DNA from: Saccharospirillum salsuginis
GTDB taxonomy: Bacteria; Pseudomonadota; Gammaproteobacteria; Pseudomonadales; Natronospirillaceae
Assembly: GCF_014651855.1 (NCBI RefSeq)
Contig: NZ_BMXR01000007.1
Coordinates: forward strand, 62,001 to 126,000
Reading direction: 5' to 3'
DNA: 64,000 nucleotides
In this document: positions 31,019-40,569 of the stretch, piece after piece
Layout of the letters: each line of letters begins with the position of its first letter
Position numbering within the stretch: the stretch's first letter is position 1
Notes under the pieces: generated by a model
Seen by the model: the letters and a program-made list of their open reading frames with translations, nothing else
What the model was told of the DNA's origin: nothing
Database searches by the model: none
Translations under genes and position numbers: made by a program

Positions 31019-34000
31019 ATGAACTATCCGACGCTAGCTGATTTCGAACTGGACACTTACGAATACCGCAATTACCTGTACAGAGCGTTGCTTGACCTGC
31101 AATCCCAGTACGAAGCGGTGCCCTTTGAAAAGTCGTACCAACGACGTCGACTCGAAGAGCGCATCGACCGGCTGGTGGATGAACTGAGCACCCTCGAGCG
31201 CGTGCACGAACGTACTGTGACCCAGTTTGTACGGGATCGGAGCAACCCGGACCGCAGCCCGATCCAGCGGCGACCCGCCTTCGACTACGATGGGTTTCGC
31301 CGGAATATCGAAGCATTGGCCGAGTGCGGTGCCGATGACCTCGAAACCGAGCACATGCCAAAATGGCGTGAGTTGACGTCTAAATTGAAAAAGCGCCTGG
31401 ATGACTTGAAACAGGAGCTGGCATTCTCAAACCTTGACGCCCTGGAAGACAGCAACCCGTTCCGTGCCCTCCCGCGCAGTCTGGAAGCCGTACATCGCCT
31501 TTTGACGCAGAACCCGGCGTCTCTAAACTTCCACAAGATCGAACCCTTCATTGAGCGTGTGGAGCGCGAGTGCGAGGAATACTTGTCGGGTGACCGCCCG
31601 CTGGCTCGTATGCACTGCATAATGCCCGTCTTTTTCGAAGCGGATTACGTTGAACAATGGGTTGAACTTGAATTGAACCTGGCGGGCGAAGGTTACCTGA
31701 ATCCGAAAGCTACCCTCGCGCAGAAAGCCTTCTTCAAAAGCGACGTGATTCTGTTTTGGGGGCAACTGAAAGCGGACGCGCAAGAGCTTGACCAACTGGC
31801 AGACACCCTGCGTGACGCCTTCCGATACAAATACGATGTGGTAGGCCCGATGTCGTATGTCGCCCGCCATACCCGGCATGACCCGAGTCGTTCCACCAAC
31901 CTGTTTCAACGGATGATCCAGCCGGTGCGCCCCCGGTTCGTTGACGAGAATGGCGAACCCTACCGCAACACCCAGGTGCTGTGCTGGCGCTATCACCCGC
32001 AAAAGGACAACGCCCTGGGCCGAACCGAACTGGACCATGAACTGGGGCGCTTGTTCACCGTCGGTATTCTCTACCTCGATAGCGATGGCTACCCGACCCC
32101 CAGAAAACCAGACTTCATTACGCAGGGCAAGTCTGAACACGGCCACGAACTGCGCGCCGAGGTGGACCCCGAGACCGGTCATTTCATGCTGCTTGAAAAG
32201 AGCCTGGCGCGTTGGACGGCCGACCGGAAAGTCCCCTACATCGACGACCCGCTGACCGGGAACTGGATCAGCTATGAGTACCCGGACCATACCGCGAATA
32301 TGAAACAGGTACTCGACAATGTCGACGCCACAACCGACCAGAGACGGGGCGAACTGGACTGGCCCCCGAATCTCTTTAAAAACAGCCACTTGTCGGGTGA
32401 AAAGACCCTGAAAGCGGAGCTGCACAAAAAAGACGTCAGCGGCTACTTCGACCTGATGGGCGGCTACAGCTACGGTTTCATGGTACTGCCACTCGGCTAT
32501 GGTTCGCTCTCGATACAAGACCTGGCCTCCCTGCCCACCCGAGCGACCCCCTACGAGGCACCTGAACTGGACGGCGCTGAAGCAAGTAACGCCGTGGCCG
32601 TAAAATACCGGGTGGATTACAGTACGGAACAGCTACAGCTTCCCCGAACCCTGCGTCAGCTCACCCACGAACTGGTTCAGGCCCGTGACGACATCCACAA
32701 AGCCAAACAGCACTTGATCCAGGTGAACGCCCACAAACGCGAAGACATGAGAACCCTGGGCTACATGGCCCAATGGGTCAAACAAGGCGTGGACGCCCCG
32801 GTCGAACGGCTGGACCCGGACGACATCAGCAACCGAAAGGCGCTGGTGGAGGCCATTCGACGGTTCCAGGAAGCCATCGGCGAAACCGTGCTCGACCCGC
32901 CGGAGCCGACCCAGGTGCTCGACAAAGACAGCCGGCGGGAACAGCACCTGTTCCAGCGTCAGACCGATTGCAAGGCGGCGGCGGAACACTACATCGACGT
33001 AATCAAACGCGGCTTCCGGCACTTGAACGACAGCAAGGCGAAAGCGGCTGTAAATACTTGGCTGGACCAGCAAGAGGACTTACCGGAGACGGTTCAGTCG
33101 GATTGGGTCAGTTGGCAGTTAAGCAAAGTCGATAGATCCGATACCACTCGAGTTGGGAAGGCTCGCTCGGCAGCGGAACATTGGAAACCTCCAGTCAGTG
33201 CGGTAGAGGGATTGGCGACACCATATACTTCGCTAGTTTATGATGCGTATGCTGGGTTGTTAGCCTACTTGGCGATGAATCCGTTACCAAAGAAACTACT
33301 AAAAAGTGGCTCGGATTCCGACGAAGATTCGAACGATCCACAGAGTAGTGAGTTTGGTGAGTTCAATTTGCAGAACAACTATCTAGCTCCGCTATTAGTA
33401 GAATGGGCTAGCGGATCAGACATGAATTTGATGGTTGAAAAAGTCAGATCAGTGGCCGACCGAAGCGATTCATTGAGTAGGTCATTAATGCCACAATTTT
33501 TTGACGGAAAACTTGAAACTGAACTACCGTCGTCGCCATTATCTGATCTTATAGGGAATATATACGGTTCATTCAAGACTACCTTCATTAGAGGCCCAGG
33601 AGCTCCGTCCTTAATGCAGGCGGTTTTTGATTTGGGCGGCCAAGTGCTCAAGCAGCACTACAGTCCTCATATTCACAGTCAAACTCAACTCATGGTTCGC
33701 TTATACGCCCTTCAATATCGTGTAGCAGCAAAGGTTGGAAGTCGATCGCAGACCGAACACCTATCAAGAGTTATCTATGGGACTTTGGCAAAAGGCGACC
33801 CAATCGCTATGCGTCGCATTTTGAACCATGATTCGTTGGCCGAATGGGCCTACGGTGATGCCCAGGGTGCGATTTCGAAAGTTCACCGAATTGAGGCGAC
33901 AATTAAAGGGCTTGATCTCATCTACACGACTTGTATGGGAGTGAAGAGTCTCATTGACCTCATGGATGGACGGGATCAGGAAGATCCTGACGAACACGCC

Positions 34001-35263
34001 TTTCAGGATACGCTCTATCGTATTGCGACAAAGACAGTTGAATATGGTGGACCACTCTCAACTGCATTGGCTGCTCCCTCTCAAATGGCATATTGGGCAG
34101 AATTCGCCGCTGGTAAGGGAGGCAACTCGGAAAGAGTGGCCAAGTCGCTTTTCAAGAAAGAGTTCTTTCGCTATTCGGATGAAGCCGGTAAAGCCTTTTA
34201 CGGGTCATCAGTAGGACGTTGGTTGACAGCCGGTAACAATCTGAGCAAGTCCGCCATGGGCTGGGCTAACCGGGTTTGCATCCTCATGGAAGTCGCGACC
34301 TTCTATGTCAACACCCGAAACACCCTGACCAGTATGGCGGAGGGCGACCAGGGCGACATACTGCTCAACGCGCTGAAAACCGTCAATTCCGGTATCTTTC
34401 TCGCCGCGTTCGCCTTGAACGCGGTGCCGGTTGTCGGGACCGCCTTGTTCGTGGGTGGTTTGGTCATGTCATTGGCGATCACAGCATGGGAGTTCTACTG
34501 GAATAATTGGGGGCAAAGTCAATGGTACGGTGATACTTCCGTCATTTACGATAAGCACTGGGATATGCTGGTCGGTCAGGACCATGCGCTGGAATACAAA
34601 GATAAAGACTACGGTGCTAGTGAGAAGATGGTGGTCTCTGTAAGCTATCTATGTGAAGAGTTGAAAAAACAGATTTCACGCAGTTACTACACTCTACCCA
34701 GGACGATAGGCTATCAGTGTGTCGAATATGGCCCGACATCCGCTAATAAGATGACGGCCCGGCTGACCGAATCGTCCGACATGTTGCTGATCAAGAAAAT
34801 CAACCTCATAGAAAGCGAGATGAGTTGGGGTGAATTTTCCTGGTGTGCCATCGCCAAACAGTTGGATGTCGGCTTTGTCAGCCGGGAGACCCTATTGAAA
34901 TGTATTGAGCTGAATGACGGCGAACTGTCCTGGGTAATGAAAAGACAAGGCGAAGACCCAGGGCTATACATATCCGATGAAGAAGAGGCCAAGGCTAAGA
35001 ATGAGTGGTTGTCGTTTATTGAAAACTTGGGTCTGGAAGCCGAACAAAACTCGAATTCACCTTTTGCCCGAATCGTGTGGCGAGCCCTGGTCAGTGGTGG
35101 CCGTTTCCCGAAACGGGAAACGGAAGAAGGCGAAGAACTCTATACCGTTGATCAGTTGAGCAATTCGGTCACCCGTCCATCGGATGTATCACACGAAGAT
35201 TGGCGTGAGTTCCTGAAGTGTTGGATAGAACGGGAGAAGACCATACACGGTAAGCAGGGTTGA
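31019..35263 (+). CDS. Large putative T6SS effector with C-terminal membrane segment
   Basis: 1414 residues, not assigned to a known family. Predicted helical, coiled-coil-like regions lie near residues 20-60 and 100-150, and a conserved-looking core (RPRFVDENGEPYRNTQVLCWRY) lies near 300. A hydrophobic segment is at about 1121-1161 (GIFLAAFALNAVPVVGTALFVGG), as in VasX/colicin-like pore-forming effectors. From about residue 703 (33125) to about 34250 the DNA is far richer in A+T than before, so the gene looks mosaic. It follows vgrG and an adaptor and precedes a possible immunity gene. A shifted copy of its C-terminal region follows at 36796. The start at 31019 lacks a close ribosome site; TTG 30980 is the alternative. 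Confidence 0.6.
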   Translation: MNYPTLADFELDTYEYRNYLYRALLDLQSQYEAVPFEKSYQRRRLEERIDRLVDELSTLERVHERTVTQFVRDRSNPDRSPIQRRPAFDYDGFRRNIEALAECGADDLETEHMPKWRELTSKLKKRLDDLKQELAFSNLDALEDSNPFRALPRSLEAVHRLLTQNPASLNFHKIEPFIERVERECEEYLSGDRPLARMHCIMPVFFEADYVEQWVELELNLAGEGYLNPKATLAQKAFFKSDVILFWGQLKADAQELDQLADTLRDAFRYKYDVVGPMSYVARHTRHDPSRSTNLFQRMIQPVRPRFVDENGEPYRNTQVLCWRYHPQKDNALGRTELDHELGRLFTVGILYLDSDGYPTPRKPDFITQGKSEHGHELRAEVDPETGHFMLLEKSLARWTADRKVPYIDDPLTGNWISYEYPDHTANMKQVLDNVDATTDQRRGELDWPPNLFKNSHLSGEKTLKAELHKKDVSGYFDLMGGYSYGFMVLPLGYGSLSIQDLASLPTRATPYEAPELDGAEASNAVAVKYRVDYSTEQLQLPRTLRQLTHELVQARDDIHKAKQHLIQVNAHKREDMRTLGYMAQWVKQGVDAPVERLDPDDISNRKALVEAIRRFQEAIGETVLDPPEPTQVLDKDSRREQHLFQRQTDCKAAAEHYIDVIKRGFRHLNDSKAKAAVNTWLDQQEDLPETVQSDWVSWQLSKVDRSDTTRVGKARSAAEHWKPPVSAVEGLATPYTSLVYDAYAGLLAYLAMNPLPKKLLKSGSDSDEDSNDPQSSEFGEFNLQNNYLAPLLVEWASGSDMNLMVEKVRSVADRSDSLSRSLMPQFFDGKLETELPSSPLSDLIGNIYGSFKTTFIRGPGAPSLMQAVFDLGGQVLKQHYSPHIHSQTQLMVRLYALQYRVAAKVGSRSQTEHLSRVIYGTLAKGDPIAMRRILNHDSLAEWAYGDAQGAISKVHRIEATIKGLDLIYTTCMGVKSLIDLMDGRDQEDPDEHAFQDTLYRIATKTVEYGGPLSTALAAPSQMAYWAEFAAGKGGNSERVAKSLFKKEFFRYSDEAGKAFYGSSVGRWLTAGNNLSKSAMGWANRVCILMEVATFYVNTRNTLTSMAEGDQGDILLNALKTVNSGIFLAAFALNAVPVVGTALFVGGLVMSLAITAWEFYWNNWGQSQWYGDTSVIYDKHWDMLVGQDHALEYKDKDYGASEKMVVSVSYLCEELKKQISRSYYTLPRTIGYQCVEYGPTSANKMTARLTESSDMLLIKKINLIESEMSWGEFSWCAIAKQLDVGFVSRETLLKCIELNDGELSWVMKRQGEDPGLYISDEEEAKAKNEWLSFIENLGLEAEQNSNSPFARIVWRALVSGGRFPKRETEEGEELYTVDQLSNSVTRPSDVSHEDWREFLKCWIEREKTIHGKQG

Positions 35264-35282
35264 AGATAGAGGTATGCGATAC

Positions 35283-36755
35283 ATGAATGGTATTAAAGTA
35301 TTGGCAGCGTTGGTTGGAGCAGTAACGGTATGGAGTGTCTTTGCCGCAGAATGGCCGGAACCACCGTACACGGAGGAGAAGATCAAAAGGTTTGTCAATA
35401 ATGATGAGTTGAAAATTGCGAGCCAGTTATACGACTTTAGCGAGGACAACCCTGATAACGTAGATGTTTACTCTAAGAGTGGTCTATTAATCCAAGAGAA
35501 AGTTATTAGCAAAAATGTTGGTATTGATGAATTGTCAGAGCCCTCTATTATCGAACGCACCCAGAACTTTAATGAAAGAAGTGAGGAATACTCTGCACCT
35601 TTTTACAGTGCTTATTCTAAGTTGTTGTGGAATCGTGAAGGAGATCTGGTCGGTGTTTATCCTAGCTATATATCCCAGAACGACATAGAGTATATCAATG
35701 ACTTAAATAATTTAAGGTACCTTTACCTGAGTGACCAAAGAGATAAAAGTGTTGAGTTGGACTTTAATCAACTGTCCAGTGATTTTCCATTGTTAGGTGT
35801 CTATGTTTCTAATGTTACGGCAAAGGGGTTGCGTCGGTTCTGTGATTTAAAGGAAATAGAGCATGTGGAGATTGTTGAGTCTAGGATTGTAGATCCTTTG
35901 CCAATGAGTGGTTGTAGTGAAAGTCTTAGGAATATCATGCTCGTGGAGAGTCATATTAATAATTTTGAAATATCTTCACTTTCGGGACTAAAAAGCTTGG
36001 GAATATTTGGTGGATATTTAGAAGGCTTGACTATTGATGGCGACACACTGCCAAACTTAAAGACTTTGCATATTACAAATACGGACCTTCCTGACAAGCT
36101 AGATAAGGTTAAATTGCCAAGTGGACTTGTTCAGCTTTATTTGAATTATTCAAAAGATAGTGCTCTTTCTAACCTGGTTGTTCCTGATGGCGTGGAGTTT
36201 ATTGATTTGAAATTCTCAGAATTGGATGACTACAGTTTTCTGTCAACCGCAAAAGGCCTAGAGTATTTGAGGCTCAGAGGTAGTACATTCGAACAATGGG
36301 AGTTGTTGTCTAATCTAGGTCAGCTTGAATATTTGGATCTTCATGCTATGAATATAACAGATTCTGACTTAAAGCACATAGGTAAATTGAGAAACCTTAG
36401 GTATTTAAATTTATCCAATACAGATATAACAGATGAGGGTCTTGAGTACATTAGTGAGTTAACCAATTTGAGATTCTTGAACTTAGGAGGGACTGGCATA
36501 TCGAACTTGATGCCTTTGTCTAACATGGGATCTATGATATCTCTGAACTTCTACAGAACCAATGTTACTGATATGGGTTTGATTCCATACTTTGAAAACA
36601 TTAAGTTTCTCGGATTTGCTTTAGATAGCCATTATGAAAACGAGTCTGGGTATACGGATGATATTCATGAAATGATGATGAATATTGATTTCAACTATAT
36701 ATGCACTCGACATGAAGAATGTGGGATACCGGCTTGGAAGGTTGGAACTCGATGA
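35283..36755 (+). CDS. Exported leucine-rich-repeat protein, candidate immunity protein
   Basis: 490 residues in strikingly AT-rich DNA. A Sec signal peptide (MNGIKVLAALVGAVTVWSVFAA) precedes an acidic region and, from about residue 130 to 440, a run of leucine-rich repeats (LRNLRYLNLSNTDITDEGLEYISELTNLRFLNLGGTGI). A Cys pair lies near the end (CTRHEECGIP). It follows the effector by about 20 bp. The location fits a periplasmic immunity protein that blocks a membrane- or periplasm-active toxin. ATG 35283 has AGAGG 10 nt upstream; ATG 35274 is too close to it. Immunity is inferred, not shown. Confidence 0.65.
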   Translation: MNGIKVLAALVGAVTVWSVFAAEWPEPPYTEEKIKRFVNNDELKIASQLYDFSEDNPDNVDVYSKSGLLIQEKVISKNVGIDELSEPSIIERTQNFNERSEEYSAPFYSAYSKLLWNREGDLVGVYPSYISQNDIEYINDLNNLRYLYLSDQRDKSVELDFNQLSSDFPLLGVYVSNVTAKGLRRFCDLKEIEHVEIVESRIVDPLPMSGCSESLRNIMLVESHINNFEISSLSGLKSLGIFGGYLEGLTIDGDTLPNLKTLHITNTDLPDKLDKVKLPSGLVQLYLNYSKDSALSNLVVPDGVEFIDLKFSELDDYSFLSTAKGLEYLRLRGSTFEQWELLSNLGQLEYLDLHAMNITDSDLKHIGKLRNLRYLNLSNTDITDEGLEYISELTNLRFLNLGGTGISNLMPLSNMGSMISLNFYRTNVTDMGLIPYFENIKFLGFALDSHYENESGYTDDIHEMMMNIDFNYICTRHEECGIPAWKVGTR

Positions 36756-36795
36756 GATGTTAGATTTGTCAATGTAAGTCAGTGCCAATTTAGTC

Positions 36796-37281
36796 AACAT
36801 ACTGCTCAACGCGCTCAAGACCGTCTATTCCGGTATCTTTCTGGCCGTATTTGCCTTGAATGCGGTCCCGATTATCGGCACCGCCTTATTCGTGGGTGGT
36901 CTGGTCATGTCATTGGCGATCACCGCGTGGGAGTTCTACTGGAGCAACTGAGGGCAAAGCCAATGGTACGGTGATACTTCCGTTATCTACAACAAGCACT
37001 GGGACATGCTGGTCGGTCGGGGCCACGCATTGGAATACAAGGATACCCAGTATGGTGTCAGAGAGAAGATGAAGGTAGCGGTGGGCTACCTGTGCACGAA
37101 CCTGAAAAAGCACGTAGACATTTCCTACTGGAGTGAATCTACGACGGTGAGGTACCAATGTGTCGAATACGGCCCAAAACTTTCCCGAACCACCTTGGGC
37201 GGGGTTAATTGGGTTTTCCGAGGGCTGTATTTGAGCTGTGTCACAGGTGATGGTTTGGAACTGTACACCGAACATGGCTAA
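36796..37281 (+). pseudogene. Duplicated effector C-terminal fragment with nonsense codon
   Basis: Translated in frame, this matches effector residues from about 1113 to 1239 closely: LLNALKTVYSGIFLAVFALNAVPII... and GQSQWYGDTSVIYNKHWDMLVG, then YQCVEYGP. A TGA at 36949-36951 replaces the Trp in YWNNWGQS. There is no start codon or N-terminal part, and after YQCVEYGP the sequence diverges. It looks like an orphan toxin-tail cassette left by recombination. A shorter open part begins at 37006. Confidence 0.75.
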
Positions 37282-37425
37282 CAGCGCCGATTTCTCCAGC
37301 CGCTCCCGTTCCAATAGGCTGAGATTGAGAGACATGTCCGCCAGAAAATTATTTGTGGAGACGTTCGGTCGCCACTGACGATTGAACGAGCCCCTGTCAT
37401 AAACAAGCAAACAAGGAAGACACTG

Positions 37426-38211
37426 ATGACTGATGTTCAAACCGATACGACCCTCTGTGACCCGCAGGATATGGCCGGTCGCCTACACACCGCTCTGTCG
37501 GACCTGGTGCGTGACTGCAAGGCCCGAATGCTCCGGCCAAGGCCGGGCCATCAACCCACCGCCGACTTGAGTGGCTTTCGTCTGGGTATCACCTGGCTGG
37601 CGCAACAACGGCAAATGGATTCCATGCTCGATCTCGCGGAGCAACTGGTCCGGGAGGCGCCGGCCCTGGTGGGCGGGCATGGTCGCAAGCCCGAGACGCT
37701 GGACCAGCTGCGCGCCTGCATGGTGCCGGTTTTGCGCGCACTGCCCGAGGTGAACCGCCCTCCGGCGCAGCGTCTGGAATGGTTGTTCGGCACCTTACTG
37801 GTGGACGAGTTGCAATGCCTGCCGCATGCCGAGGTAATGGCCGTGCTGGAACGGAATGCGTTCCAACCGCGGCATTGGCAATACATCGTCCCTTATCTGG
37901 AACAGAATCTGCCGAAGGTAAAGGGCACCGGCCTGTCCTGGCAGGGCCAGGAACGTCGACGGCGTCTGTTGGGGTATGCGTGGCAGGCCTGCCAAAAAGC
38001 CGGTTGGGCGGATCGGGCGGAGGCGTTGTTCCGGCGAGAATTGTCGGTCTGCGCCTGTTATGGCGAACTGGCCGAGTTGTTGGTTCATCGGGGCGATGTT
38101 GAAGAAGCGCAAACGGTACTGTTGAAGGGCATTGCCAAATACAACGCCAGCCGTCCGGAATTGACGATGGGCTGGCTGGATCGGCTGGAAAGCCTGAATG
38201 GAGTGGGGTGA
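37426..38211 (+). CDS. Hypothetical protein at the end of the T6SS island
   Basis: 261 residues, predicted all-helical, with no signal peptide or membrane segment. The C-terminal 80 residues resemble TPR-like helix pairs (RAEALFRRELSVCACYGELAELLVHRGDVEEAQTVLLKGI). AAGGAAG lies upstream of the ATG. GC content is back to the chromosomal norm, unlike the preceding 2 kb. The family is not recognised; it could be a chaperone or unrelated to the island. Confidence 0.6.
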   Translation: MTDVQTDTTLCDPQDMAGRLHTALSDLVRDCKARMLRPRPGHQPTADLSGFRLGITWLAQQRQMDSMLDLAEQLVREAPALVGGHGRKPETLDQLRACMVPVLRALPEVNRPPAQRLEWLFGTLLVDELQCLPHAEVMAVLERNAFQPRHWQYIVPYLEQNLPKVKGTGLSWQGQERRRRLLGYAWQACQKAGWADRAEALFRRELSVCACYGELAELLVHRGDVEEAQTVLLKGIAKYNASRPELTMGWLDRLESLNGVG

Positions 38212-38306
38212 CCCATAATCGGTGTATTGTCGAAAGCCGCATCCCGGTACGGTGATCGAACACCGAATCACGCCATTGATCGCAGGTTGCGGCCGCCGTC
38301 CCCGTC

Positions 38307-38334
38307 TTGCCCTGGTTGCTTAACCTGATAAAAT
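38307..38334 (+). promoter_or_regulatory. Possible sigma-70 promoter of trhO
   Basis: TTGCCC (38307-38312), 16 bp, TAAAAT (38329-38334), about 90 bp before the start codon. Confidence 0.35.
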
Positions 38335-38423
38335 CCGCGCCCCGGTCGGGCATGGCATGATCAGGCCCGTTGAAAACACCCATGGCTCTGAATTTACGAT
38401 TCAGCCCGCTATAGGATCGATCC

Positions 38424-39422
38424 ATGACTCAAAGCATCGTAGTAACGGCGCTCTACCATTTCGTGCGCCTGGAAGATTTTGAAGCCTACCGTCAGCCGCT
38501 GCTGGACCTGATGAACGAGGAAAGCATTCGCGGTACGCTCCTGCTGGCCGGAGAGGGCATCAATGGCACCGTGGCCGGCAGCGCCCCCGCTATCGAACGG
38601 CTGCTTGGCTGGTTGAAAGATCAGCCGCCGTTCGCCGGCCTCAGTCACAAGGAATCCTTCTGTGACGAGATGCCGTTTTATCGCACCAAGGTCAAATTGA
38701 AGAAAGAGATCGTGACTATGGGTGTCGACGGCATCGACCCGCGCCATATCGTTGGAACCTACGTCAAACCCGAAGCCTGGAACGATCTGATCTCCGATCC
38801 GGATGTGCTTCTGGTCGATACGCGGAACGATTATGAAGTCGCCATCGGTACCTTCAAAGGCGCCGTCAACCCGAACACCAAGACGTTTCGGGAGTTCCCG
38901 GAATACGTTCAGGAGCAACTCGATCCCGCCCGGCATAAAAAAGTCGCCATGTTTTGTACCGGAGGCATCCGCTGCGAGAAATCCACGGCCTTTTTAAAGC
39001 AACAGGGGTTCGACGAGGTGTATCACCTGGAAGGTGGCATTCTCAAATACCTGGAAGAGGTGCCGGCCGAGCAGTCCCTGTGGCAGGGCGAGTGTTTCGT
39101 GTTCGACAACCGGGTCACCGTCAAACACGGCCTGGAACCGGGCGGGTACGATCAGTGCCACGCCTGCCGCATGCCGATTTCGGAGGCCGACAAGCAGCAC
39201 GCCCATTACGAGCGGGGGGTTAGCTGCCCGCATTGCTACGATACCGTGACCGAGGAACGCCGTCAGCGGTTCATCGAACGCGAGCGTCAGGTTCAACTGG
39301 CCAAGCAGCGGGGCGAGGCACACATCGGGGTTGAGGCGCGCGAGTCGATCGCCGAGCGTAAGGCGCGCAAGGCCCGGGAGCGCGCCGCTCAGCGCGAACT
39401 GGATCAGTCCTTGCCGAACTGA
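38424..39422 (+). CDS. trhO: tRNA uridine(34) hydroxylase, rhodanese-domain (YceA/TrhO)
   Basis: 332 residues. It makes 5-hydroxyuridine at the wobble position of tRNAs using oxygen. The N-terminal acylphosphatase-like part ([22 protein letters not shown]) is followed by a rhodanese domain with the active-site Cys178 in [12 protein letters not shown], then a Cys-rich tail (CHACRMP...CPHCYD) and a charged C terminus. The stop overlaps the convergent galM by 19 bp. Confidence 0.92.
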   Translation: MTQSIVVTALYHFVRLEDFEAYRQPLLDLMNEESIRGTLLLAGEGINGTVAGSAPAIERLLGWLKDQPPFAGLSHKESFCDEMPFYRTKVKLKKEIVTMGVDGIDPRHIVGTYVKPEAWNDLISDPDVLLVDTRNDYEVAIGTFKGAVNPNTKTFREFPEYVQEQLDPARHKKVAMFCTGGIRCEKSTAFLKQQGFDEVYHLEGGILKYLEEVPAEQSLWQGECFVFDNRVTVKHGLEPGGYDQCHACRMPISEADKQHAHYERGVSCPHCYDTVTEERRQRFIERERQVQLAKQRGEAHIGVEARESIAERKARKARERAAQRELDQSLPN

Positions 39423-40471
39423 TACCGAATCAAAGCCCGGTAGGGTGTGCCGGGCCGTACCACGCAATCCGGAAAGTCGGCGTGGTTCGGAGAGTCCGGC
39501 CAGTATCCGGGCTCATAACAAAACGCGCCGTGGCGCTCATAGCGTTCACGGTCGTTCTTCGGCGTTCCCTCCAGAAAATTGCCGGTGTAGAACTGCAGGC
39601 CGGGCAAAGTGCTGAAGCATTTCAGCCAGCGTCCGCTTTCCTTGTGCCAGGCTTCGCCCAATAATTGCGGAGCAGACCGGTTTTCCCGCCCGAACACATA
39701 GTTGTGATCGTAACCGCCGGCCCGTTTCAGAGTCGGGTCGTCCAGCGCGACCAGGCGGTCGGCCACGTCCGTCCATTCCCGCAGGTCCATCACGCTGTCC
39801 GCCACCGGCAGTACCCGACCGGTCGGCAGGGCGGTCTCGTCGGCCTCGGTATACTGGTCGCTGTGAATGCGAAATTCGTGTCCGGCCAGTGAACCGTGTG
39901 TCGAGCCGGCCAGATTGAAGTAGGCGTGGTTGGTCAGGTTGACCAGGGTCGGGCGATTGGTGGAGGCCTCATAGCGCATCTCGACGCTGTTGTCCGGCAA
40001 CAACCGGATGACCTGTTCCACGTCCAGATCGCCGGGAAACCCCGCTTCACCATCCGGCGAACGATAGCGGAAGGTCAGTGTCGGGACATCGTTGTCCAGA
40101 GTGATGTGGCTCTCCCACAGCTGGTGCCCGAAGCCGGGTGTGCCGCCGTGCAGGTGGTGCGGCGAAGAATTCACATCGAGCGTCAGCGGCTGCCCATCCA
40201 GCATTGTCTTGCCAAAACCGATGCGGTTGGCGTAGCGCCCGACGGTCGTTCCCAGGTGGGCACGCTGGTCGATCAGGGCTTGCAGGGTGTCGCACCCGAG
40301 AATCAGGTCGGTGGCTACGTCGTCGCCCAGGGTAAAACCGATAAAAGCGGCACCCAGATTGGTAAAGCGAGCCCGGGCTCCGGCTTCGTTGCCCAGGGTA
40401 TAGGCTTTGACCGTACGACCGTCTTCGAGTTGACCCAGGGTTTCTTCGGCAATCAGGGTATTGATGGACAC
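39404..40471 (-). CDS. galM: Galactose mutarotase (aldose 1-epimerase)
   Basis: 355 residues of the GalM family. It interconverts the alpha and beta anomers of galactose so that GalK can use it. Typical stretches are [30 protein letters not shown] with the catalytic His, and [13 protein letters not shown]. The start codon is GTG (GTG-TCC-ATC) with GGAG upstream. Third gene of the gal operon, 98 bp after galK. Confidence 0.92.
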   Translation of the reverse strand: MSINTLIAEETLGQLEDGRTVKAYTLGNEAGARARFTNLGAAFIGFTLGDDVATDLILGCDTLQALIDQRAHLGTTVGRYANRIGFGKTMLDGQPLTLDVNSSPHHLHGGTPGFGHQLWESHITLDNDVPTLTFRYRSPDGEAGFPGDLDVEQVIRLLPDNSVEMRYEASTNRPTLVNLTNHAYFNLAGSTHGSLAGHEFRIHSDQYTEADETALPTGRVLPVADSVMDLREWTDVADRLVALDDPTLKRAGGYDHNYVFGRENRSAPQLLGEAWHKESGRWLKCFSTLPGLQFYTGNFLEGTPKNDRERYERHGAFCYEPGYWPDSPNHADFPDCVVRPGTPYRALIRYQFGKD

Positions 40472-40569
40472 GAGATGCTCCAGTCATCGCTCAAAAGGGC
40501 GCCATTGTCCAAGGAAGCGGCGGGCAAGTCCATTGGCGGGGCGCGTTTTCACTCCACCCGGGCGCTAAT

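Noticed and set aside
36910..37440. 176-codon minus-strand frame over the effector-tail fragment
   Set aside because: The plus strand clearly matches the effector, so the minus frame is a shadow.
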